This document shows, piece by piece, positions 1 through 8,934 of a stretch of 64,000 nt of DNA (the first letter of the stretch is position 1; every line of letters begins with the position of its first letter). This DNA is from Mycobacterium sp. KBS0706 (lineage in GTDB: Bacteria > Pseudomonadota > Alphaproteobacteria > DSM-16000 > Inquilinaceae): NCBI RefSeq assembly GCF_005938675.2, contig NZ_VCCH02000032.1:16777-80776 (forward strand), written 5' to 3'. Under the pieces are notes generated by a model. The model did not search any database. It was not told where the DNA came from and worked only from the letters and a program-made list of their open reading frames with translations. The position numbers and the translations under genes were made by a program.

Positions 1-522
1 GAACACGTCCGAATCCGCCGTCAGCGTGATCAGATAGGGTTCGACCACCACGCCGCTGGCGCCGCCGCCGATATAGCCGAGCAGGTTGTACTGGTGGCCG
101 GCGCGCGTGCCGCGGCGCTCGAGCTCGACGCCCTGCCCGGATTTGACGAACACCGCATTGTGCGGCTCCTCATAGCCGCGGAAGAACGCCGTCAGCGGCA
201 CGCCCAGCGCCCGCGACAGCGATTGCAGCGTGGTTAGCGACGGCGAGATGTTGCCGTTCTCGATCTTCGACAGCATGCCGAGCGAGATGCCGGTGGCGGC
301 GGCGAGATCCGTCACCGTGATCCCCAGCTTCTTGCGATAGGCCCGGACCTCGTGGCCGATCGCCATCTCGAGATTGTTGTCCTTCGGCTCGCGCACCGCA
401 TGCGGATCCTGGGAGAAAACGGCCTTGCCGCGTGCCGGCTTCTGCCCTGCGGAATCCTTGGTCTTGCCTGTCATCGATCGGTCCTGGCGAAGTGTCGCAT
501 CCGACGGCAACGCTATCGCCAT
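1..522 (-). CDS. XRE-family regulator with C-terminal cupin domain (3' end cut by window edge)
   Basis: Reading the minus strand gives a helix-turn-helix of the XRE type (core TGISLGMLSKIENGNISPSL, roughly residues 72-91) followed by the start of a cupin-like ligand-binding domain that runs off the left edge. Two in-frame ATGs are possible: 522, with GAGGGA about 8 nt upstream, and 474, with AGGA upstream; I prefer 522. XRE-cupin proteins of this build (PuuR/SutR-like) usually repress or activate amino-acid or amine catabolism in response to a small ligand bound by the cupin. The neighbouring DUF1989-aminomethyltransferase gene is on the same strand upstream of it, and an amino-acid permease diverges from that gene, so local regulation of these two genes is a reasonable inference. 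Confidence 0.85.
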   Translation of the reverse strand, partial: MAIALPSDATLRQDRSMTGKTKDSAGQKPARGKAVFSQDPHAVREPKDNNLEMAIGHEVRAYRKKLGITVTDLAAATGISLGMLSKIENGNISPSLTTLQSLSRALGVPLTAFFRGYEEPHNAVFVKSGQGVELERRGTRAGHQYNLLGYIGGGASGVVVEPYLITLTADSDVF

Positions 523-615
523 GGTGAAATTCCCTCAACTCTGGAGAAAGTCGCGGCCGCCACCGCAGGCCTTGAGGACCATGCGGGACAGCGCGCTCCG
601 AAGCCGCGTGAGGTG

Positions 616-750
616 TTGCCTCTCCCGCTTGCGGGAGAGGTCGGAGACGCGAAGCTGCTCCGGGTGAGGGGAGTTTGTCGAGGCCTGGGCCAGCCCTCAC
701 CCGGTCTCGCTGCGCGAGCCCGACCTCTCCCGCCAGGCGGGAGAGGCAAT
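616..750. repeat. Palindromic intergenic repeat, family A, copy 1
   Basis: Two short hairpins, CCTCTCCCGCTTGCGGGAGAGG at the left and a matching CTCTCCCGCCAGGCGGGAGAG at the right, flank a roughly 85-bp spacer that contains GGGTGAGGG and CCCTCACCC. A second copy lies in reverse orientation at 22471-22606 and matches over almost its full length. No coding potential. It fills most of the 300-bp gap between the XRE gene and the aminomethyltransferase gene; I see nothing else in that gap apart from the XRE ribosome-binding site. Confidence 0.85.
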
Positions 751-823
751 GCGAAGACGCTCGACATCCTTGTCAGCCCCTGCCCGAATGCACTGACCTC
801 ACCCGACCTCAATCCGTTCCGCT

Positions 824-3193
824 CTACGCCCGCGGCCGCGTCTTCTGCGGATCGTAATGCGACAGCGGCACGATGACGGCCGGCAGGCGCTTCTGGTGGC
901 CGTCGAGCTTGCCGATCTCGACCGCGGTGCCGACCGCGGCATGGGTCACGTCGATCCGCGCCAGGGCGATGGTCTTGCCCAGGATCGGCGAGCGTGTGGC
1001 GCTGGTCACCACGCCGATCTGCGCCCGGCCGATATGGATGCAGTCGCCATGGCCGACCGCGTCATTGGCCTGCACGTCCAGCCCGACCAGCCGATGGCGC
1101 GGATGCTCCTTGCGCTCGATCAGCGCCGTACGGCCGATAAAATCGTCGGTCTTCGACTTCAGCGGCACGGTGAAGCCGATGCCGGCCTCGAACGGGTCGG
1201 TCTGGTCGGTGAACTCGTGGTTGGCGAAGACCAGCCCGGCCTCGATGCGCAGCATGTCCAGCGCCTCCAGCCCCATCGGCATCAGGCCGTGCGGCTGCCC
1301 GGCCCGCCAGACCGCGTCGAACACCGCCACCGCGTCCTTCGGATGGCAGAACACCTCGTAGCCCAGCTCGCCGGTATAGCCGGTGCGCGACACCACCACC
1401 GGGGCGCCCTCGAAGCCGCCGATGCGGCCGACGCTGAAGCGGAACCATTCCAGCTCGGCGATCGTCGGCTGGCGCGGCGCGGTCCAGACGATGTCCTTGA
1501 GGATGTCGCGGCTGGCCGGCCCCTGCACGGCGATGTTGTGCAGCTGGTCGGTCGAGGAGCGGACCCAGGCCTTGAAGCCCTTCGCCTCGGCCTGCTGCCG
1601 CAGCCACAGGCCGCTGGCGTCGTCGCCGCCGATCCAGCGGAAGTTGCGGTCGCCCAGCCGGAACAGCGTGCCGTCGTCGATCATGCCGCCATGCTCGTAG
1701 CACATCGCGGAATAGACCACCTGGCCGGTCGACAGCCGGCGCACGTCGCGGGTCAGGCAATATTGCAGCAGGTCCTCGGCGTCGGGGCCTGTCACCTCGA
1801 ACTTGCGCAGCGGCGACAGGTCGATCACCGCGGCCTTCTCGCGGCAGGCCCAGTATTCCGCCACCGGCCCCTCGCCGGCGAAGCGGTTCGGCAGCCAGTA
1901 GCCGCGATACTCCGCATAGTCCCGCGTCAGCGCGGAGAAGCGGGGATGAAAGGCGGTCTCGCGCGTCAGTTCGGGATCGGCGTCGGGCGTCATGCGAATG
2001 GCCACCGCTCGTGTGAAGGTCTCTCGGCCGGAAAAGGTGCGGACATGGATGTCGGTCGGGTCCCAGCCATTCGCCGCGTCGATGTCGTCCGGGCAGGACG
2101 AGGAGACGCAGACCAGATCCGTCAGCGCCCGCATCAGCACATAGTCGCCCGGCCGCGACCATGGCTCGTCGAGATACAGCTGGTTATTGTGGTCGATATT
2201 GGTGTTGTAGAAGTAGTTCAGCGCCTCCCAGCCCTTCCGGGCTGCAATGCCATAGGGGGCCAGGGCGGCGTTGAAGTTGTCGGTGCAGTTCACATGCCCC
2301 GGATAGCCCATGTCGTCGTAGTAGCGGGAGTTGCAGGCGGTGGCGAAGGCGTCGTGCCGGCCGACCGTGTCCTGGACGATCTCCACCAGCGGCTCGAAAT
2401 CCCGGTCGAAGGCTTTCGACGGCAGGCCCGGCAGCGGATAGCTGCGGCCGAGCAGCGTGCGGGTGACGGTTGAATCCAGGGCGAGGTCGAGGCCCTTGTC
2501 GACCTTGCGGGCCGAGAAGGCCTGGAAGTCGGTGCATTGCCGGCCGAAGACGTCGATCACCTGGATGAACTCGCCGGCCCGGACGAGATAGGCGGAGGCC
2601 GTCCCGGCCCGGATCCGGATGTCCTCGATCGGGTCGGCCAGCGGCTCGGGCAGGGCCGCGGCATAGTCACGGACCGGGCGGGCGCGCCGGACCCGGATCT
2701 CGACCGGCGTCGCCGTGTCCTGGTCCTGCGGCAGCATGGCGACGGCCGGCACCGCCGCGATCAGCAGGCCGGCTCCGGCGATGGTGAGCTCCGCCTGCTC
2801 GCCCGGCCTGGAGCCTGCTCCGAAGATGCGGGCGGCGCCGGCGGCCGCGAGATCGGCGCCGCGCCGCGCCAGGGCGGCCCGGGTGCGCGCCGCGCCTTCC
2901 CCTCCGGCGGCGAGGCTGGCCAACAGGCCTTCGGCGGGTCCGGTGAAGGGGATGCCGAGGCCGGCGGCGAGAAAGCGCCCGCTTTCGTCCAGGAACGACA
3001 GCTCGCAGGCCTGGCCGCCCTCGGTGTCCGTCACCGTCACCCGGTCGCCGGCCTCGACCCGGATCACCAGCGAGCCGCCGCCGCGGATGCGATAGCGCTC
3101 GGTCCCCGGCGGCAGCGCCCGGATGCCGGGAGTCAGGACCAGGCTGGGAGAGGCGGGGCGCACGCCGGCCGTCATCGGACCGAGATCTCGCAT
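824..3193 (-). CDS. DUF1989 / aminomethyltransferase (GcvT-like) fusion protein
   Basis: 789 residues. The N-terminal half contains a degenerate and then a full DUF1989 (urea-carboxylase-associated) domain, with the conserved patch TACNSRYYDDMGY, the NYFYNTNIDHNN segment and the cysteine patch SSSCPDDIDAANGWDPTDIH. The C-terminal half (about residue 430 on) is a folate-binding GcvT fold: AEYWACREKAAVIDLSPL, AVQGPASRD, VVSRTGYTGELGYEVF and GLEALDMLRIEAGL. GcvT-fold proteins move one-carbon units from methylamine-type substrates to tetrahydrofolate, so demethylation or cleavage of an amino compound is likely, but the substrate is unknown. Start chosen at ATG 3193, which has GAGGG just upstream; an in-frame start at 3226 is weaker. 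Diverges from an APC permease across 240 bp. Confidence 0.85.
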   Translation of the reverse strand: MRDLGPMTAGVRPASPSLVLTPGIRALPPGTERYRIRGGGSLVIRVEAGDRVTVTDTEGGQACELSFLDESGRFLAAGLGIPFTGPAEGLLASLAAGGEGAARTRAALARRGADLAAAGAARIFGAGSRPGEQAELTIAGAGLLIAAVPAVAMLPQDQDTATPVEIRVRRARPVRDYAAALPEPLADPIEDIRIRAGTASAYLVRAGEFIQVIDVFGRQCTDFQAFSARKVDKGLDLALDSTVTRTLLGRSYPLPGLPSKAFDRDFEPLVEIVQDTVGRHDAFATACNSRYYDDMGYPGHVNCTDNFNAALAPYGIAARKGWEALNYFYNTNIDHNNQLYLDEPWSRPGDYVLMRALTDLVCVSSSCPDDIDAANGWDPTDIHVRTFSGRETFTRAVAIRMTPDADPELTRETAFHPRFSALTRDYAEYRGYWLPNRFAGEGPVAEYWACREKAAVIDLSPLRKFEVTGPDAEDLLQYCLTRDVRRLSTGQVVYSAMCYEHGGMIDDGTLFRLGDRNFRWIGGDDASGLWLRQQAEAKGFKAWVRSSTDQLHNIAVQGPASRDILKDIVWTAPRQPTIAELEWFRFSVGRIGGFEGAPVVVSRTGYTGELGYEVFCHPKDAVAVFDAVWRAGQPHGLMPMGLEALDMLRIEAGLVFANHEFTDQTDPFEAGIGFTVPLKSKTDDFIGRTALIERKEHPRHRLVGLDVQANDAVGHGDCIHIGRAQIGVVTSATRSPILGKTIALARIDVTHAAVGTAVEIGKLDGHQKRLPAVIVPLSHYDPQKTRPRA

Positions 3194-3433
3194 GGGACCC
3201 TCGCGGGAGATGGCGCGGTCGAGCACGCATCGAAGGTTACAAAATGCGGGGGCAAAGTAAAGTTATATTGACCAAGGGGAAAAGTTCTTCACTATGCATA
3301 AAGGCCTTGGAGGAGGGTCCGCAGGGGGAGCGCGGATCACCAAGACACCGGCGCAGGCGGGTCGCGCCGAGGGAGGCACATCCAGGAAGACGTCCGAAGA
3401 AGCGTCCTGGACAAAGACAGGGGAGCATCACCA
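3194..3433. promoter_or_regulatory. Divergent control region, DUF1989-GcvT gene / APC permease
   Basis: The 240-bp gap includes an AT-rich stretch at about 3235-3300 that contrasts with its surroundings. On the plus strand TTGACC (3268-3273) followed by CTATGC/TATGCA (3292-3298) could be a permease promoter, although the 18-19 nt spacer is long. GGGGAG lies 8 nt before the permease ATG. No clean operator palindrome is visible. Confidence 0.4.
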
Positions 3434-5218
3434 ATGGCAGATGTGTTGGACGGTGCGATCTCGACCGGCACCGAAGGCAAGTTGATCCGCGCCCTGGACT
3501 GGAAGGGCGCGTTCTGGGTGGCCGCGGGCGTGCCGCCGCTCGTTCTCTTTTCCATCGGCGGCATCGCAGGCACGACGGGCAAGCTGGCCTTCGTCGTCTG
3601 GATCATCTCGATGGTCATGGGCTTCCTGCAATCCTTCACCTATGCGGAAGTCGCCGGCATGTTCGGCAACAAGTCCGGCGGCGCCTCGGTCTATGGCGCG
3701 ACCGCCTGGCTGCGCTATTCGAAGTTCATCGCGCCGCTGTCGGTGTGGTGCAACTGGTTCGCCTGGTCGCCGGTGCTGTCGTTGGGCTGCGCCATCGCCG
3801 CCGGCTACATCCTCAACGCCTTCTTCCCGATCCCCGGCGCCGACTCTCAGCCGGTGCTGGACTGGATCGCCGCCCACGCGGCCTCGGTCACGGCCGACAG
3901 CCCGCGCGTCGCCGAATGGCTGGCGGCGCATGCCGGGTCGACGCCCGACGACGCCGTCAAGGCGCTGCTCGGCGCCGACGGCGTCGCCGCCCTGACGCCC
4001 GCGATCCGCACCTGGTCGCTGGCCAGCTTCGGCATCCCCTACCTGGCCACCGCCAACATCAACGCGACCTTCTTCATCGGCGCGATCCTGATGCTGATCA
4101 TCTTCGGTATCCAGCATCGCGGCATCGCGCAGACCGCCAGCGTCCAGAAATGGCTCGCCATCATCGTGCTGGTGCCGCTGCTGCTGATCGGCCTCTACCC
4201 GATTTTCAGCGGCCAGATCCAATGGGCGAACGTGACCGGCCTGGTGCCGCCATCCGCGGCCTATTCCGCCGTGGAGGGCAGCTGGAGCAACGGCGGCTGG
4301 ACGCTGTTCCTCGGCGGGCTCTACATCGCCGCCTGGTCGACCTACGGCTTCGAGACGGCGGTCTGCTACACCCGCGAGCTCAAGAACCCGAAGACCGACA
4401 CGTTCAAGGCGATCTTCTATTCGGGCCTGGCCTGCTGCCTGTTCTTCTTCCTGATCCCCTTCACCTTCCAGGGCGTGCTCGGCCATGAAGGCATGCTGGC
4501 GACCGGGGTGGTCGACGGCACCGGCGTCGCCGAGGTGCTGGGCGGGCTGATCAGCGCCGGCCCGATCATCACCCAGATCCTGGTCGCGCTGATGATCCTG
4601 GCGCTGTTCCTGGCGATCATGACCGCCATGGCCGGCTCGTCGCGCACGCTGTACCAGGGGTCCAAGGACGGCTGGCTGCCGAAATATCTCGAGCATGTGA
4701 ACGAGAAGGGCGCCCCGACCCGGGCGATGTGGACGGACTTCACCTTCAACCTGATCCTGCTGGCGATCGCGTCCGATGTCGGCGGCTACTTCTTCGTCCT
4801 GGCGGTGTCGAATGTCGGCTACATCGTCTTCAACTTCCTGAACCTGAACTCCGGCTGGATCCATCGGGTCGATTCCGGGCACATCGCGCGGCCGTGGAAG
4901 GCCCCGACCTGGCTGATCGGGCTGAACACAGTGCTGGCCTTCGTCAACGCGCTGTTCCTCGGCGCCGGCGCCAAGGTCTGGGGTTATGAGAACGCGCTGT
5001 GGGTCGGCTTCGCCTTCGCCGCCCTGATCCTGCCGGTGTTCGCCTTCCGCCACTATGTGCGCGACGGCGGCAAGTTCCCCGCCGGCGCGATGGAGGATCT
5101 CGGCCTGATCGGCCAGGATCTCGGGGTCAGGAAGGCCGGGATGCTGCCCTACCTGACATTGGCAGCAGGGTTGGCGATCGTGCTCATCGCCAACTGGGCG
5201 TTCCAGCTGCCGGCGTAA
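3434..5218 (+). CDS. APC-family amino-acid permease
   Basis: 594 residues with about 12 hydrophobic segments. Family features include the early GGIAGTTGKLAFVVWIISMV region, FTYAEVAGMFGNKSGGASVY (glycine-rich segment equivalent to TM1-TM3 of amino-acid/polyamine transporters), and STYGFETAVCYTRELKNP after the periplasmic loop. A long hydrophilic loop (about residues 135-190) is inserted early. It should import an amino acid or related amine by proton or sodium symport at the inner membrane. It diverges from the DUF1989-GcvT gene, so the imported compound is probably the substrate of that enzyme; this is inference from position. Ends facing the VOC gene, with a hairpin between them. Confidence 0.85.
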   Translation: MADVLDGAISTGTEGKLIRALDWKGAFWVAAGVPPLVLFSIGGIAGTTGKLAFVVWIISMVMGFLQSFTYAEVAGMFGNKSGGASVYGATAWLRYSKFIAPLSVWCNWFAWSPVLSLGCAIAAGYILNAFFPIPGADSQPVLDWIAAHAASVTADSPRVAEWLAAHAGSTPDDAVKALLGADGVAALTPAIRTWSLASFGIPYLATANINATFFIGAILMLIIFGIQHRGIAQTASVQKWLAIIVLVPLLLIGLYPIFSGQIQWANVTGLVPPSAAYSAVEGSWSNGGWTLFLGGLYIAAWSTYGFETAVCYTRELKNPKTDTFKAIFYSGLACCLFFFLIPFTFQGVLGHEGMLATGVVDGTGVAEVLGGLISAGPIITQILVALMILALFLAIMTAMAGSSRTLYQGSKDGWLPKYLEHVNEKGAPTRAMWTDFTFNLILLAIASDVGGYFFVLAVSNVGYIVFNFLNLNSGWIHRVDSGHIARPWKAPTWLIGLNTVLAFVNALFLGAGAKVWGYENALWVGFAFAALILPVFAFRHYVRDGGKFPAGAMEDLGLIGQDLGVRKAGMLPYLTLAAGLAIVLIANWAFQLPA

Positions 5219-5236
5219 CGGCCGGTAGGATCGGAG

Positions 5237-5269
5237 CCTGTGCACCGTGCGAAGAGGCCGGTGCACAGG
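5237..5269. terminator. Hairpin between convergent genes
   Basis: CCTGTGCACCG (5237-5247) and CGGTGCACAGG (5259-5269) form a perfect 11-bp stem with an 11-nt loop, between the convergent permease and VOC stops. No U-tract follows on either strand, so termination here is likely but not canonical. Confidence 0.6.
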
Positions 5270-5278
5270 GCCATCCGC

Positions 5279-5944
5279 CTATGACGGCAACGGCTTGCCG
5301 GCCTGCTCGCTGACGATGTACTCGGCGTACCAGTCCGGCCAGTTGGCGTCGTGCTGCCCGCCGTTCCGCTTCTCGTGTTCGCCATGCGCGGCCGCGGCCC
5401 GTCGCAGCGTAGCGGCGAGGTCGGTGGACGAGGCGAATGTCGTATCCCCCTGGACACGTCCGGGCAGCCGCGCCGTGATCTCCTGCAGGATCCAGACATT
5501 GCCGTCCGGATCGCTGAACGAGGCGAAGGACGCGTAGCTGCGCCGCTCCGGATCCGGGCCGCTGAGGCGGCCGGTCCGGCCGGCCTGGTGGAACACGCCG
5601 CCGGCATCGTGGAACACCTCGACCTCGGCGCCGCGGGCGACCAGGTCGGCGGACGCCGCCTCGATGTCCGACACCACGAGATAGAGCCCCTGGGCCGAGC
5701 CGGGCGCGGCCGAGGTGACGCCCTTGCCGAAGATCACCGAGGCCGGCGAACCGGGCGGCGTGAACTGGAGGACCCGGAAGCCGTCGTCGCGGACGAAATC
5801 GGCGTCGAGCCGCCAGCCCAGGCCGCCATAGAAGCGCTTGGCGCGATCGACGTCGGACACCGGGATGACGGCGATCTCGAGCTTCAGGTCGACCGGCCGC
5901 GCGGCCGGGGTCGCCGTTTCGCTGTGGGTCTGGGTGCTGCTCAT
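5279..5944 (-). CDS. VOC-family (glyoxalase/bleomycin-resistance fold) protein
   Basis: 221 residues. The first 140 residues are a single vicinal-oxygen-chelate module: IAVIPVSDVDRAKRFYGGLG at the first beta-alpha unit, a central LYLVVSDIEAA, and ASFSDPDGNVWILQEI at the closing strand. The remaining tail (about 65 residues, rich in Ala, Arg and His) is not part of the fold and ends YAEYIVSEQAGKPLPS; similar tails occur in VOC proteins of large alphaproteobacterial genomes. Reaction unknown. It is followed on the same strand by no close gene, and preceded by the epoxide hydrolase gene 43 nt upstream, so the two may be cotranscribed. Confidence 0.8.
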   Translation of the reverse strand: MSSTQTHSETATPAARPVDLKLEIAVIPVSDVDRAKRFYGGLGWRLDADFVRDDGFRVLQFTPPGSPASVIFGKGVTSAAPGSAQGLYLVVSDIEAASADLVARGAEVEVFHDAGGVFHQAGRTGRLSGPDPERRSYASFASFSDPDGNVWILQEITARLPGRVQGDTTFASSTDLAATLRRAAAAHGEHEKRNGGQHDANWPDWYAEYIVSEQAGKPLPS

Positions 5945-5987
5945 GTCGAACTCCTAGGATTGATGGGTCGAGAGGGCGGCGGGCGTG

Positions 5988-7313
5988 TCAGGGCAGCCGG
6001 CGCAACGGCCGGAAGGCGGCCCGGACCTCGGCGGAGAACAGCGCCGGCTGCTCCCAGGCGGCGAAGTGTCCGCCTTTGTCGACCTCGTGGAAATACGTCA
6101 GGTTGGGGTAGGCGCGGCGGGCCCAGCTCTCCGGGGCCAGGTAGGTCTCGCCCGGGAACACGGTGACCGCCACCGGCAGCGCGATCTCGGCGGTCTTCTC
6201 CGCGGCGGCGGAGACGACGCTGCGGCCGCCGACCTCCCAGTACAGCCGCGCCGCCGAGGTCGCGGTGTTGGTCAGCCAGTAGAGGGTGATGTCGTCCAGC
6301 ACCTCGTCCGGCGACTTCTCCGGATCGCTGCCGTCCCAGGTCCAGGACGAGAAGCCCGGATGACCGAGCAGGAAGGCCGCCAGGCCGGAGGGGGAATCCG
6401 CCAGGCCGTAGCCGATGGTCTGCGGCCGGGTGCCCATGATCGTGGCGTAGGACCGGTTGCCCTTCTTCGCGGCGGCGCTGAGCGCATCGAACGCCGCGCG
6501 CTCCTTGTCGGTCAGGCCGACCGGCGCGGGCCCGCCATCGGCCAGCGCCTTGATGATCTCCGGCGGCACCGTCGCCGGCAGGTTGATGTGGATGCCCAGC
6601 AGCCCCGCCGGCGCCAGCCTCGCCATGGCGCTGGAGACCGGCGAGCCCCAGTCGCCGCCCTGGGCGACGTAGCGGGTGTAGCCGAGGCGCTGCATCAGCA
6701 CCGCCCAGGTCCGGGAGATGCGGTCGGGGCCCCAGCCGGTGTCGGTCGGCCGGCCGGAGAAGCCGTAGCCCGGCATGGACGGGATCACCACGTCGAAGGC
6801 GTCTTCGGCGGATCCGCCATGGGCGGTCGGGTCGGTCAGCGGGCCGATGATCTTGAGCTGCTCGAACACCGATCCCGGCCAGCCATGGGTGATGATCGCC
6901 GGCAGGGCGCCCGCATGCTTCGACCGGACATGGATGAAGTGGATGTTGAGGCCGTCGATCGTGGTGACGAACTGCGGGAGGGCGTTCAGCATCGCCTCGG
7001 CCCGCCGCCAGTCGTAGCCGCTGCCCCAGTGCTCGACCAGCGGCCGCAGCTTCGCCAGCGGGATGCCTTGCGACGGGTCGGTCTCCTGGTCGGGCCAGCG
7101 CGTCGCGGCGACGCGCCGGCGCAGGTCGGCCAGATCGGCCTCGGGGATGTCGACGCGGAACGGCCGAATGGCGTCGCCCGATGCCGCAGCCCCGGCTGCC
7201 GGACGGGCGGGGACCAGGCCGGCTGCGCCCGCGACGGCGATGCCCATCGCGATGGTGCCCAGGAATCGACGGCGATCGATTATCTGGCCGGTTGCTGCCG
7301 TGCGCATCGACAC
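5988..7313 (-). CDS. Epoxide hydrolase family protein, Tat-exported
   Basis: 441 residues. The N-terminus has a twin-arginine signal (DRRRFLGTIAMGIAVAGAAG) ending near an Ala-rich cleavage region. An EHN-type N-terminal domain (FRVDIPEADLADLRRRVAAT) is followed by an alpha/beta hydrolase core: oxyanion motif HGWPGS, nucleophile elbow GGDWGS with the catalytic Asp, and the late histidine in DKGGHFAAWEQP. The length and order match microsomal-type epoxide hydrolases of bacteria. It would open an epoxide to a diol in the periplasm; the physiological substrate is not indicated by neighbours. The VOC gene follows 43 nt downstream. Confidence 0.87.
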   Translation of the reverse strand: MSMRTAATGQIIDRRRFLGTIAMGIAVAGAAGLVPARPAAGAAASGDAIRPFRVDIPEADLADLRRRVAATRWPDQETDPSQGIPLAKLRPLVEHWGSGYDWRRAEAMLNALPQFVTTIDGLNIHFIHVRSKHAGALPAIITHGWPGSVFEQLKIIGPLTDPTAHGGSAEDAFDVVIPSMPGYGFSGRPTDTGWGPDRISRTWAVLMQRLGYTRYVAQGGDWGSPVSSAMARLAPAGLLGIHINLPATVPPEIIKALADGGPAPVGLTDKERAAFDALSAAAKKGNRSYATIMGTRPQTIGYGLADSPSGLAAFLLGHPGFSSWTWDGSDPEKSPDEVLDDITLYWLTNTATSAARLYWEVGGRSVVSAAAEKTAEIALPVAVTVFPGETYLAPESWARRAYPNLTYFHEVDKGGHFAAWEQPALFSAEVRAAFRPLRRLP

Positions 7314-7516
7314 TCTCCTGCGTCAGCGGTGGAACGACGATTGGCTGACACGGAATATGCGCCGCGGCGGGACAATAGACCCGTTAGCTGCCGTGAGGCG
7401 CCGTTGGCTCTTGTCAGCCGGCGCGGGGTGAATGGGTAGGCCGGATCAAATGGCGGCGTTCTGAAAAGGTCTCGCACGCGGCGCAGAGCAATTCTGAGAT
7501 GACACGCCGGTTCATT

Positions 7517-7619
7517 TTCGTCATGGCGAGGCGCGCAGCGCCGTGGCCATCCAGGGGGCCGGCGCAAGCGGCTCTGGATGGCCACGCCCCTACGGGGCTC
7601 GCCATGACGAATCAATATT
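7517..7619. repeat. Palindromic intergenic repeat, family B, copy 1
   Basis: Starts TTCGTCATGGCGAGGCGCG and ends GGGGCTCGCCATGACGAATC; the ends are inverted, as is an inner TGGCCATCCAG/CTGGATGGCCA pair, so the whole can fold into one long hairpin. Copy 2 is at 28465-28566. It sits in the 397-bp gap at 7314-7710; the rest of that gap shows no gene or operator that I can support. Confidence 0.85.
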
Positions 7620-7710
7620 CCGGGCCGGTTGTATCAGGCGGCGTCCTTCGCCGGCGCGTCCACCTCGTGCACGGCGCGAAGGCCGATCTGCGCGATGGTC
7701 AGGCGCGGGG

Positions 7711-8139
7711 TCATCTGTAGCTCTCCCTGAGGACAAGGCTGGTCGAACGGGCGTCGCGGATCGCCCAGAGGGTCAGGAGCACCCCGAGAGCCGCCGGGAG
7801 CGTGACGGCCGGAAAGTCGCGGATCAGCACCGACGGCCCGCAGATGCCGACGGCGACCTCCCAGTAGTGGAACAGGGCATGGCCGCCGAGCCATAGGGTA
7901 GGCGCTGCCCAGGAGATGACGCGGTACCGCGGCTCCATGACGCCGACCAGGTAGGCGGTGCCGACGAACAGGAAGATCAGGCCGATATCGCGGATGAAGT
8001 GCTGGTTGAACGGGCCGGTGTCGGTCACGCCGGGCACCGCGAAGTACCAGGCGTCCGGCGACACCAGCATGAACACGCCGTTCGCCAGGGCCAGGAACCC
8101 CATCAGCAGGGCCACGCCGATGCAGAGAGTCTTCAGCAT
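7711..8139 (-). CDS. Small four-helix membrane protein of unknown function
   Basis: 142 residues with four hydrophobic segments: KTLCIGVALLMGFLALANG, a second around LIFLFVGTAYLVGV, a third at APTLWLGGHALFHYWEV, and a fourth at LPAALGVLLTLWAI. The layout resembles small DoxX-like inner-membrane proteins, but I do not recognise a definite family. The ATG at 8139 has AAGGA 7 nt upstream; the GTG immediately before it is less well placed. It begins 33 nt after the NmrA-like reductase stop on the same strand, so the two are probably one transcript. Confidence 0.7.
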   Translation of the reverse strand: MLKTLCIGVALLMGFLALANGVFMLVSPDAWYFAVPGVTDTGPFNQHFIRDIGLIFLFVGTAYLVGVMEPRYRVISWAAPTLWLGGHALFHYWEVAVGICGPSVLIRDFPAVTLPAALGVLLTLWAIRDARSTSLVLRESYR

Positions 8140-8172
8140 CACTCAGTCCTTTCTTGCTGTCGGTGCCGCCGG

Positions 8173-8934
8173 CTACTTCTTCGGCGGCGGGGGAACGTTG
8201 GCCAGCCACCAGTCGATGCTGGTGGCGCCGAGGCGGGCGTCCGGGCCGGGCATCAGCGACCGGTCGTCCACCTTGATGCCGTAATACGACGCCGCCGGAT
8301 CCGTGATCACCTGGCGCGGATCCTTGTCGAAGGCCAGGACCTTAGCGATCATGTCGTCGAGATGGACCGGGACGGGCCCGCCGACTTCCCGCATCCCGTT
8401 CACTGGCGCGGCCAGCGCCGCCTCGGCGACCGCGGCCGCGACGTCCTGCGCCGCCATCGGCTGGAACAGCGTGTGCGGCAGGCGCACGGCGCCATCCGCC
8501 ATGGAAATATCCGCGATGGTGCGGATGAACTCGAAGAACTGGGTGGCGCGAACCAGGGTGTAGGGGATCGGCGACGCCTTGATCAGGCTTTCCTGCGCCA
8601 GCTTGGCGCGGAAATAGCCGCTGTCCTGCAGCCGCTCGGTGCCGACGACCGACAGCGCGACATGGTGCCGGACGCCGGCCTTCACCTCCGCCGCGGTGAT
8701 GTTGCGGCCGGCGGTCTGGAAGAACTCCATCGCCGGCCCGGCCTCGAAGGACGGGGCGTTGGCGAGGTCGACGACGACATCGGCGCCCCTCAGCGCCTCG
8801 TCCAGTCCCTTGCCGGTGACGGTGTCGACACCGGTGCTCGGCGCGGCGGCGAGGGCCTGGTGGCCCTTCTGGGTCACCTTGGCGACGACCTTCGAACCGA
8901 TCAGGCCGGTCCCGCCTATGACGACGATCTTCAT
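8173..8934 (-). CDS. NAD(P)-binding SDR / NmrA-like protein
   Basis: 253 residues. The N-terminus is a Rossmann fold, MKIVVIGGTGLIGSKVVAKV, with the GGTGLIG dinucleotide motif. The atypical-SDR pattern continues with VVVDLANAPSFE, HHVALSVVGTERLQDSGYFR (Tyr/Lys region weakly conserved) and YTLVRATQFFEFI. Such proteins act as NAD(P)H-dependent reductases or as redox-sensing regulators, and the substrate cannot be called. The ATG at 8934 has GAGGT 6 nt upstream; a longer ORF reaching 9048 has no sensible start. Leads a likely two-gene transcript with the small membrane protein. Confidence 0.8.
   Translation of the reverse strand: MKIVVIGGTGLIGSKVVAKVTQKGHQALAAAPSTGVDTVTGKGLDEALRGADVVVDLANAPSFEAGPAMEFFQTAGRNITAAEVKAGVRHHVALSVVGTERLQDSGYFRAKLAQESLIKASPIPYTLVRATQFFEFIRTIADISMADGAVRLPHTLFQPMAAQDVAAAVAEAALAAPVNGMREVGGPVPVHLDDMIAKVLAFDKDPRQVITDPAASYYGIKVDDRSLMPGPDARLGATSIDWWLANVPPPPKK

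Noticed and set aside
3428..5266. 612-codon minus-strand frame opposite the APC permease
   Set aside because: Shadow of a transmembrane protein; low-complexity Gln/Asp/Arg/Gly translation.
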